Shown piece after piece: positions 16,925 to 25,100 of a stretch of DNA of 48,609 nt (the first letter of the stretch is position 1; each line of letters begins with the position of its first letter). The notes beneath the pieces were generated by a model. The model did no database searches. It was not told where the DNA came from and saw only the letters and a program-made list of their open reading frames with translations. The translations under genes and the position numbers were made by a program. Origin of the DNA: Acidimicrobiales bacterium (GTDB taxonomy: Bacteria > Actinomycetota > Acidimicrobiia > Acidimicrobiales > SHLQ01). The stretch spans positions 1 to 48,609 of the forward strand of contig JAHDEJ010000022.1 of assembly GCA_020628865.1 (NCBI GenBank). Direction: 5' to 3'.

Positions 16925-19267
16925 TTACTCCGCTGGCAGACCGACGAAGCTCTGCGTCGAGTACTCGTCGACGGGAAGCTTGCCGATGGTGCCACCCGCG
17001 TCTTCTTCGACGTAGTCGATGAAGGTCTTCGCGTAGTCGAGGAACGTGTCGGTGACCCGACCCTCGTCGCTCACGGTTCCGAAGGTGAGGTAGCCGTCTC
17101 GGCCGCCGGAGATGAAGTCGTTCGTGGCGACCACGTAGGTGGCTTCCAGATCGAACGGCACCCACGTCTCGGCGTCACGGGCCATGAACTCCAGGTTGCT
17201 GAGGCGGCTGCCTTCAGCGGCGGTGAGGTCCATGTCCCAACGGAGACCGGCAGCGTACGGGTACGCACCGCTCGAGCCTTCGGGGTCGATGGCGAAGGCC
17301 ACGGCCTCTTCGAGCACCTGCTTGATCTCGGCGCCGGTCATCTCCATCTCCACGATCGTGTTGGCGAACGGGAGGAGGGTGTAGGCGTCGGCGATCGTGA
17401 GGTCGCCGGCCGGGATGTCGATGCGGACACCGCCGGCATTCTGGATCGCGATGTCGGAGGTGAAGCTCCGGCTGCGGAACGCCTCGGCCACCAGCTGCTG
17501 GATGTCGCCACCATTGACGGCGGTGTCTTCGACGTCGCAGATGTTGCTGCGGCCCTGGCCGGGAATGCGCTCGAGGCAGAGATCCTCGGTCACGGTGCCG
17601 ATGACCTCGAGCGTGAGCTCGTCCACCTGGCCGGAGAATCCGTCGAGGATCTCCTGGGCCGCGGCGTCCGGCGTCACGATCGACAGTTCGTCGATCGCAG
17701 CGATGTCGGCGAGGACGGCGTCACGGAGGTCGCCTTCCAGCTCCACACGGCCTTCGTCCTCGACGAGTTCACGTTCGAACGTGTCGTTGAGGAGGAGGTG
17801 CGGCGTGCCGTCGCACGAGGTGACGTTGCCGCTGCCGTCCCAGCTCACGTTGAGCTCGCCAACGATGGCCGAGTACTGCCAGGCGTGCACGATGCAGACC
17901 GGGTTGCCGGCGGCATCGGTCGTGTTGACCGGGTAGCTGTCGACCGGGTTGAGTCCGAGGTCTTCGAAGTCGCCGAGCAGCGAGTGGCTGTCGCCGCCGA
18001 CGATGACGTCGACGCCGGTGACCATCGAGGCGAGGTTCACGTCGTTCGCCAGCTGGATGTGGGTGACGAGCACGATCTTGTTGATGCCGACTGCGGCAAG
18101 CGCATCGATGCTGTTCTGAGCAGACTCGATCTCGTCGAGGAACACGGTCGTCTCGAGCGGGCTCGACGAATTCTGCGTCTTGTTCGCGATGTCGATACCG
18201 ACGAAGCCGACGAGCTGGCCGCCGTAGTCGATGACCTCGAACGGCTCGATGAGGGACTCGCCCTCCACCGGCTCGAGCGGGGTGCCGACCTCGGGAACGA
18301 CGTTCGCCGCGATGACGGTCGTGCCGCACGGGTCGTCGGCCAGGAAGCCGAGGAACTGGGCAAGGCCCTCGTCGCTGTCGTCGAACTCATGGTTGCCGAG
18401 CGCGAACACGTCGAAGCAGGCCTGGTTCATCATGGCGGCGTCTGCTTCGCCTCCGAAGAGGCTGTAGAAGAGCGTGCCCGTGATGGCATCGCCGGCGTGC
18501 ACCTTTGCGACGTAGCCGTCGGCTGCGTCGGTGAGCTCGTTCATCTTGGCGACGACGTTCGGGAAGCCGCCGATGCTCACGCGGGTCTCTTCGCCACCAA
18601 GCATCAGGTCGGCCGAGTCGGGGTCGAGGTGCGAGTGGTGGTCGTTGATGTGCAGGATCGTCAGGTCGAGCGAGCCGGCGGAGCCGCCCTCGCAGCCACG
18701 GTGACGGGTCGTGCCCTGCTCGTCGTTGCAGGTGTCGACGCCCTTGCCTCCGATGAGGAGGTCGTTGCGGCCGTTGTTGCCGATGAGTGTGTCGTTGCCG
18801 GCACCGCCGACGATGCGGTCGTTGCCCCTGCCTCCGTCGAGGAGGTCGGCGCCACGGAAGCCGAAGATGAAGTCGCGGTTGTCGCCACCCTGGATCGTGT
18901 CGGCCTGGCTGCCACCGGTGAGCAGGTCGGAGCCGGCGCCACCCTGGATCATGTCGCGGCCGCCTTCGCCGGCGATGATGTCGTTGCCGATGCCGCCGCG
19001 GAGGAGGTCGTTGCCGCCGCCACCGCAGATGAGGTCGGAGCCACCCTTGCCGTTGATGACGTCGGCGCCGTCGGTTCCGACGATGACGTCGGGTCCGGAG
19101 GTTCCCTCAACGGGGACCCCGGGTTCTGCGACGATGGTCGCTTCGAATCCTCCGCACGTCAGCACTTCGTCCTGGGCGGCGACCGGCGTTGCAGCCACCG
19201 TCGCTCCCAGAATTGCGATCGCACCGAGGAGCGCTGTCCAGCGCTTCTGCAGTCGTCCCTTGCTCAT
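16925..19267 (-). CDS. Secreted 5'-nucleotidase with N-terminal RTX-type calcium-binding repeats
   Basis: 780 residues. The signal peptide (1-31, ending VAAQ) is followed by about 13 GGxGxDxxx-like nonapeptides at 57-178, the calcium-binding beta-roll known from RTX proteins. From 200 there is a calcineurin-like metallophosphatase domain (LTILHINDHHSH, GNHEFDDSD, VIVGGDSHSLLGD). A 5'-nucleotidase C-terminal domain covers roughly 520-745 and includes the substrate-stacking region near NAGGVRIDIPAGD. It would release phosphate and nucleosides from extracellular nucleotides. RTX repeats usually sit C-terminally as type I secretion signals; here they are N-terminal behind a Sec signal, so they more likely give calcium-dependent folding or surface retention. 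ATG 19267 has a GGGAGG ribosome site. Confidence 0.88.
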   Translation of the reverse strand: MSKGRLQKRWTALLGAIAILGATVAATPVAAQDEVLTCGGFEATIVAEPGVPVEGTSGPDVIVGTDGADVINGKGGSDLICGGGGNDLLRGGIGNDIIAGEGGRDMIQGGAGSDLLTGGSQADTIQGGDNRDFIFGFRGADLLDGGRGNDRIVGGAGNDTLIGNNGRNDLLIGGKGVDTCNDEQGTTRHRGCEGGSAGSLDLTILHINDHHSHLDPDSADLMLGGEETRVSIGGFPNVVAKMNELTDAADGYVAKVHAGDAITGTLFYSLFGGEADAAMMNQACFDVFALGNHEFDDSDEGLAQFLGFLADDPCGTTVIAANVVPEVGTPLEPVEGESLIEPFEVIDYGGQLVGFVGIDIANKTQNSSSPLETTVFLDEIESAQNSIDALAAVGINKIVLVTHIQLANDVNLASMVTGVDVIVGGDSHSLLGDFEDLGLNPVDSYPVNTTDAAGNPVCIVHAWQYSAIVGELNVSWDGSGNVTSCDGTPHLLLNDTFERELVEDEGRVELEGDLRDAVLADIAAIDELSIVTPDAAAQEILDGFSGQVDELTLEVIGTVTEDLCLERIPGQGRSNICDVEDTAVNGGDIQQLVAEAFRSRSFTSDIAIQNAGGVRIDIPAGDLTIADAYTLLPFANTIVEMEMTGAEIKQVLEEAVAFAIDPEGSSGAYPYAAGLRWDMDLTAAEGSRLSNLEFMARDAETWVPFDLEATYVVATNDFISGGRDGYLTFGTVSDEGRVTDTFLDYAKTFIDYVEEDAGGTIGKLPVDEYSTQSFVGLPAE

Positions 19268-19398
19268 ACTTTCTGCCTCCCTTTGGCTTCCACCCGGCAA
19301 CCTATGTGCTCGCAGTCTGTCAAAAGGAAGCGGAGCGTGACGGAAAAGTGAACATCTTGTTGCGCGGGGTGGCGACGGAGGGCTGCTACGTTGCCGCG

Positions 19399-19794
19399 AT
19401 GCATGAAGAAGAGGACGCTCCGACGGCACTTCGACGGGTCTTCATGGGTCTCCATCCCGAGGTGACGATCGATGGGTTGCACGGTGCGGCGACCTTCCAG
19501 CCCGAACGTGAGCACCGCGGGGCGCCTGGCTGGGTGCACGGCGGTTTGGCGGCAACCGTGCTCGATCACTTCTGTGCGCGGATCGCCAGCGCAGCGCTGG
19601 ACTCCAAGGTGGCCACGGGCACGCTCGATCTCCGCTACCGCCAGCCGGTCCTGCTCGACGGCGGCCCCTATCGGGTCGAGGGTTCCGCGGAACCGCCCGG
19701 CTCACGGTCCGTCCGAGTGAAGGCGGCGATCCTCTCCCCCGAGGGCCGTCCGCTGACCGAAGCCAGCGGACTCTTCGTCGCCGTTCAGCGTTAA
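19399..19794 (+). CDS. PaaI-type hotdog thioesterase
   Basis: 131 residues with a hotdog-fold thioesterase pattern. PGWVHGGLAATVLDHFCA is the typical HGG(x)...D active-site segment of the PaaI/YbgC-like 4HBT group, followed by TGTLDLRYRQPV and a C-terminal strand. It would hydrolyse an acyl-CoA or aryl-CoA thioester. ATG 19399 is the first start consistent with the domain. The gene is divergent from the nucleotidase across 131 bp, in which I see no clear operator. The acyl chain specificity is unknown. Confidence 0.75.
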   Translation: MHEEEDAPTALRRVFMGLHPEVTIDGLHGAATFQPEREHRGAPGWVHGGLAATVLDHFCARIASAALDSKVATGTLDLRYRQPVLLDGGPYRVEGSAEPPGSRSVRVKAAILSPEGRPLTEASGLFVAVQR

Positions 19795-19930
19795 GCCTTC
19801 GCCACAGCCTGCGTTGAGAACTCGCTGTCGACGTCGGCCGTCGACGATCTTCAACCGCGTCATAGCGACAATGTCGACCGCACCGGATCCAGAGCGACGC
19901 GACCCGCAGAAGCAGATGCGATCATGAACC

Positions 19931-21421
19931 ATGGACGTTGCCCTCCCCTCACCTTCGCTCGTCGTTCTGGTGGGGCCACCGGCGTCGGGGAAGAGCTCGT
20001 GGGCTGCCGAGAACTTCCGGCCCGAGCAGGTGCTGTGCGCCGACACACTGCGAGGCGTGGTCGGCGAGCACGAGCTCGATCTGGCGGCGAGCGACGACGC
20101 ATTCGAGATCCTCGACCGCGTGCTGGCCATGCGAATCGGCCGGAAGCTGACCACCGTCGTCGACACGACCGGGCTCGACGATGCCCGCCGGCGGACTTAC
20201 CTCGACCTCGCACAATCGAGTGGCGTCGCTGCGGTTGCCGTGTCGTTCTCGACCTCGGGGGCGGAGTGCAAGCGTCGCAACCGCGAGCGGGCTCATCCGG
20301 TGCCGGCGAAGGCGATGGACACGATGCTGAAGCGCTACCGGGAGGCGGCGCCGACCCTCGATGCGGAAGGGTGGGATCAGATCATCGAGCCGACGCCGGT
20401 GCGGATGGTGACCCCGAAACTCCAGGTGACGGCGACCGAGCCTGAGGCCGACGAGGGCCCGAATCTGCCGAGCGGGTTGCGCTTCGGTCTGCACATCTCC
20501 GATTTCGAGTGGATTCCCGATGGCATGCCGACCGCTGAAGCGCTGGCCGAGCTGGCGCAGCGGGCCGAGGCGGCCGGGTTCGAGAGCCTGTGGGTGATGG
20601 ACCACCTGATCCAGATCCCGCAGGTGGGCCGGGAGTGGCATGCGATGTTGGAGCCGTTCACGACGCTTGCCCAGCTCGCCGCGGCAACCGAGCGGTGCCG
20701 GCTTGGCGTGTTGGTGAGCCCGGTGACCACCAGGCATGTCGGGGTCCTGGCGAAGGCGGTCGCCACGCTCGATGTGTTGAGCGGTGGACGAGCGGTGTGC
20801 GGACTGGGTGCAGGGTCTTCGGCCGCCGAGCACGAGGCCTACGGCATTCCGTTCGGCTCGCCGTCGGAACGACTCGATCTTCTCGAGGAAACGATCGGTG
20901 CACTGCGAGTGATCTGGGGTTCGGGCGTGAAAGCGTTTCATGGCGCCACGATTGCCATCGACCGCGCGGTGGGCTACCCGCGGCCGCTCCAGGATCCGAT
21001 GCCCATCATCGTGGGCGGCTCGGGTGAGCGGACGCTTGGCATCGCCGCCCGACACGCGGACGGCTGCAACGTGTTCGGCGATGTCCCCACGGCGACTCGG
21101 CGGATCGAGCTGGTGCGACGGCTGCTCGCCGACGCCGACCGCTCCCCCGACGACTTCGAGATCAGCCATCTCGGCAACCTGCTCGTTGGCCGGTCGGCGG
21201 CTGAGCTCCGATGCTTCATCGATGCCCTCCGGCCACCCAACATGGGCCCCGACCGGTTCGCCGCCCGGGCCAACGCCGGCACCGTCGCCGACCATGCGGC
21301 GGCCTTCCGCACGCTCGCCGCGGCGGGGCTGACCACGGCGATCGTGTCCACCGCCGGGCTCGCAGATTCGGCGACCACCGATGCGCTCGGCGAGTTGATC
21401 GCGGCCGTCAACGAGGGTTGA
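19931..21421 (+). CDS. Fusion of P-loop kinase (AAA_33/PNK-like) and LLM F420-dependent oxidoreductase
   Basis: 496 residues. Residues 1-165 are a polynucleotide-kinase/zeta-toxin-like P-loop domain, with Walker A GPPASGKSS (15-23), Asp in VVDTTGLDD and the Arg-rich lid region CKRRNRERAHPVP. After a short acidic linker (about 166-178), residues 180-490 form a luciferase-like TIM barrel of the F420-dependent class (LRFGLHISDFEW, AGFESLWVMDH, LGVLVSPVTTRHVGVLAKAVATLDVLSGGR, PIIVGGSGERT). No stop or frameshift separates them, so it is a true single reading frame. The kinase half could phosphorylate a nucleotide or small metabolite and the other half oxidise or reduce via F420 or FMN; whether the two act on one pathway is unknown. 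Confidence 0.82.
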   Translation: MDVALPSPSLVVLVGPPASGKSSWAAENFRPEQVLCADTLRGVVGEHELDLAASDDAFEILDRVLAMRIGRKLTTVVDTTGLDDARRRTYLDLAQSSGVAAVAVSFSTSGAECKRRNRERAHPVPAKAMDTMLKRYREAAPTLDAEGWDQIIEPTPVRMVTPKLQVTATEPEADEGPNLPSGLRFGLHISDFEWIPDGMPTAEALAELAQRAEAAGFESLWVMDHLIQIPQVGREWHAMLEPFTTLAQLAAATERCRLGVLVSPVTTRHVGVLAKAVATLDVLSGGRAVCGLGAGSSAAEHEAYGIPFGSPSERLDLLEETIGALRVIWGSGVKAFHGATIAIDRAVGYPRPLQDPMPIIVGGSGERTLGIAARHADGCNVFGDVPTATRRIELVRRLLADADRSPDDFEISHLGNLLVGRSAAELRCFIDALRPPNMGPDRFAARANAGTVADHAAAFRTLAAAGLTTAIVSTAGLADSATTDALGELIAAVNEG

Positions 21422-21482
21422 ACTCCTCAGGCCAACCGTCTCGATGGACTGCCGCGATTGCGGTGTCTCATACACTGCCGGC

Positions 21483-22042
21483 ATGGCGAAACAACTGGCG
21501 GCAGCGGCGGGAATCCTCACTGTGGTCGCACTCGGCTGGCTACTGCTCGGTGACCGCACGAGCGTTGACGTGTCCGTGGTGTTTGATGCGCAGCCAGTCC
21601 GCTGCGATGGCACAACGATTCGGCTGGACGAACAGGAGGACGGCTTTCGTCAACACGTCGTCGAACTCCGACCTGAAATGGACTGCCGCCTTCGCTTCTT
21701 CGTTGCGAACAACGGTTCTGACAGCATCACCATCGAACGGATCGACTTTCCGTTTCTCGGCCCGGACGCAGGCTCAGGTGCCATCGCTCGTGCGTTGAAC
21801 CCGACCTACAACTCGGCGGACCGCGCGCCTCCTCACTCGACGCAGGGTGGATTGTCAACGACGTGATCGAGGCCGAGCAGCGCATCTTCTACGAGGCGTT
21901 CGTCGTACACGATCCGAACGACTGTCAATCCGCCGGCGTTCTCTCCTTCGATTTCCCAATCGTCACGCTCGCTGATGGCACCGCGCTCAGCGAACCACCG
22001 CGAATCGTCGGCTTCGCCGGAGTTGGATTCAACGACTGCTGA
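21483..22042 (+). pseudogene. Membrane-anchored hypothetical protein split by a frameshift
   Basis: ATG 21483 (MAKQLAAAAG) opens a protein with one N-terminal transmembrane helix and a soluble domain that runs to a stop at 21866. Convincing coding sequence then continues in another frame (…SSLDAGWIVNDVIEAEQ, ending AGVGFNDC) to a stop at 22042. The switch lies near 21824-21839. It is equivalent to a one-base loss, so the intact product would be about 186 residues. The downstream piece has no start of its own. It could be a real recent mutation or a sequencing/assembly error. No known family recognised. Confidence 0.6.
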
Positions 22043-22102
22043 CAAAGGCAGCGGCCAGCCAAGATCGCAGAGCGAATCAAAGCGCTCGCTGCTGAACGCG
22101 GA

Positions 22103-22131
22103 GCACCCCGGGCGCAATGCGTCCGGGGTGC
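22103..22131. terminator. Bidirectional hairpin between convergent genes
   Basis: Nine-base arms (GCACCCCGG at 22103-22111, complement at 22123-22131) are extended inward by a G-T pair and CGC/GCG, giving a stem of about 13 bp with an AAT loop. It lies 61 nt after the plus-strand stop at 22042 and 33 nt beyond the glucanase stop on the minus strand, so it can terminate both. The surrounding 121-bp gap shows nothing else. Confidence 0.75.
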
Positions 22132-22163
22132 CGAGGTTCCGCCGCTCGTTCAGTGAGAACCGG

Positions 22164-25100
22164 CTACTGCGCCATCACCTGACACTCGATGTCGACGCGG
22201 GTCCGCTCGTTGCTCCGAATGACATACGTCGCACCGACAATCGGCCTCGTGTCGATCCAGCTGAGCTCGCCATCGGCCGGCACGCCGGCCCGCCATTTGC
22301 CGTTCACCCGCACCTGGTACCGATCATCCTCGCCATTGAACGCGGTCCATGTGAGGCGGACGGTGCCATCGTCGAGCGGTGCAACCATGCATCCGTCGAA
22401 CGGAGGAACTCCACCGTCGACCGCGCACGCAACGTCGACCCGGGTCCGCTCGTTGCTCCGAACGGTATACGTGGCATCCGGCAGCGGATTGGCGTCAACC
22501 CACTCGAGCGCACCGTCGGCGCTCACGCCAACGGCCCACTTGCCGTTCACCCGCACTTGGTAGCGATCATCCTCGCCATTGAATGCAGTCCACGTGACGA
22601 GCACGGAACCGTCCTCCTGCAGCGTGGCCATGCACTCGCCGGGCGGCGGCACGACGCCGTCGACCTGGCACTCCTGATCAACCCGGATGCGCTCGTTGCT
22701 CCGAATGACATACGTCGCCCCATCGAGCGGATTGGCGTCCACCCAACTCAGCTCGCCGTCGGCCGGAACACCCGCAGCCCACTTGCCGTTCACCCGCACC
22801 TGATAGCGATCATCCTCGCCATTGAACGCACGCCAAGTGACCAGCACCGAGCCATCGTCCTGCAGCGTGGCCACACATGCGTCGTCCGGAGGAGGCGGTT
22901 GCACCGCAGTCACCTCGAAGGCGCCGGCGTCGCACGCCGCACCGCGAGTCTCGCCTCGCTGGTCGACGGTCGGGCACTCGGCCGCCTGGGCAAAGTCGAT
23001 CGCCGGGCTGCCCTCGCCGAGTGCGTGCGTCTGCGTCGGCCCACCGTTGTCGGCGAGGGACTCGAGGATCGCATCGGTGAAGGCGAGATCGCCCACCTCG
23101 TCCGGGCTGCACGAACCGTCGCCGATGACGTTGCCGCCAGCCGACGTGATCGTGACCGCACCCTCGGTGGCACAGGCGAACGCAACGAGCTCGCCGTCGG
23201 TGCTGTAGCCCTCGAGCACGTTGTTCGTGAGAACGGCGCTCGCCGGGGCCCCGAAGGACAACACCGCAATACCAGAGCCGGTACCGGCCGGAGCCACGTT
23301 CTCGGCGAACGTCGAGTTGGTCACCGTCAACACGCCGTCGGTGTGGAAGACACCACCGCCGTGCCAGGCGGTCGAGGTGTTGCCACTCACCGTCGAGTTC
23401 GTGATGTTGGTCGTGCCGAGCGAACGAATGCCGCCCGCGACATCTCCGGACACGTTGCCGCTCACGGTGCTGCGAACGATGTTGATGGTCGAACCGAAGA
23501 AGCCATAGATGCCGCCGCCGGGCTGCGCGAGGCTGACGTTGTCGGCCACCGTGCTGTCGATCAGATTCAGCGTGGCGTCGGCACCGTTGTAGATGCCGCC
23601 ACCGCCGAACTCGAAGTTGGCGGGGCCAGCGGTGTCCACCGTGTTCCCGACCACAGCGGCTCGCTCGAGCGTGAGCGCGCCGTAGTTGAGGACGCCACCA
23701 CCCTGGGGTCCGGCGACACCGTCGGTGATCACCATGTCGTCGATCTCGACGGTCGTTCCAGCGGCCATCTGGAAGACTCGGCGTGCGTTGTCCCCCGACA
23801 CGGTGACCGCTGCGGCATCGGGCCCGTCGATGGTCAGCGAGCGGTCGATCGTGATCTGGTCGGTCGAAAGCGTGATCGTCGAGCCGGCCAAGGCTGGATC
23901 GAAGGTGATCGTGCCACCGTCGGCAACCGCACCGACGGCCTCGCGTAGCGAGCCTTCACCGCTGTCGGCGGTGCTGGTGACGACGTAGGTCGTCGGCAGC
24001 GGTGCCTCGGTCAGGCGAACGAAGTCGACCCGGGCCTCACCATCGGCGGTGCCGTTCGGCCAGGCGAATTCGACACCCCACACGTCGTCGAGGCCGAGGC
24101 CATCGTCGGGGGCGCCGGCCGGCTGGACGTCGCTGCGCTCGAACGACGTCACCGGCACGGTGATCTCCTGCCAGCCGCTGAAGTCATCGGTGAAGGTCGT
24201 CTCGAACCGCTCGGCCGTGTCCGGCCCCTGGTACACCCGGACGTAGTCGACCAGATACTCCTGCGGGTACGTGTTGTTCGGGTCGATCGCGCCTCCGAAG
24301 TTGCCGCCGATCGCGAAGTTCAGCAGGAGGAAGAACGGCTTGTCGAACACCCAGGGTCCCGGCAAATCGTCGGGGGTGACTCGGTGATATTCGATGCCAT
24401 CCACGTACCAGACGATCAGATTCGGTTCCCATTCGACCGTGAACGTGTGGAAGTCATCGGCGACCGGGCCGCCGAAGTCGTAGATGTCGCCGATGCTCGC
24501 TCCGCCGGCATAGCCGGGACCGTGCACGGTGCCGAAGATCTCGTTCGGCAGGCGGCTCACGTACTCCATGAAGTCGATCTCGCCGGCGCCCGGCCACGGG
24601 TTGGACGGGATGTCGGTGCCGAGGCTCCAGAACGCTGGCCACAGACCGTCGCCGCCGTCCGGGACCCTGAGCCGGGACTCGATCTTGCCGTAGGCGAACT
24701 CGACCTTGTTCTGGGTGAGCAGTCGCGCCGACTCGAACTCGCACGGGCCGTAGTAGCACTCCTGTGTTCCGTCAGCTTCGTCGAGCGTGATCACGAGATT
24801 GCCGGCGCCGTCCGTCACCGCATTGTCGTCGGTGTAGTACTGCAGCTCCTCGTTGCCCCAGCCGTTCTTTCCGTCGGGCGTGGTGTCGCCGATCTCGAAC
24901 GTCCAGTTGTCGGCATCGGGCGCTGCGCCGGCGCCACCGTTGAACTCGTCGGACCAGACCATGCTCCAGCCGTCGGGACCGGGATCGACGGCGCGGTTGT
25001 CCTTCAGGGTCACCGCGACGTCGTTGCCGCTGTTGGAGCCGTAATACCAGAAGCTCACCGCTTCGGCGTCGCTCCAGTCCTGACCGAGGGGGAAGTCGCG

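Noticed and set aside
17798-19351. Plus-strand open frame antisense to the RTX nucleotidase, with a Val/Ala repeat pattern
   Set aside because: The apparent repeat protein is the complement of the GGxGxD repeats; the sense strand has signal peptide, motifs and ribosome site.
21824-21866. Programmed ribosomal frameshift in the small membrane protein
   Set aside because: No slippery heptamer or downstream structure is evident, so a mutation or error is simpler.
22182-22877. Regular 243-bp repeats considered as a CRISPR or mobile repeat
   Set aside because: They are coding, in frame with the glucanase, and repeat a protein module.
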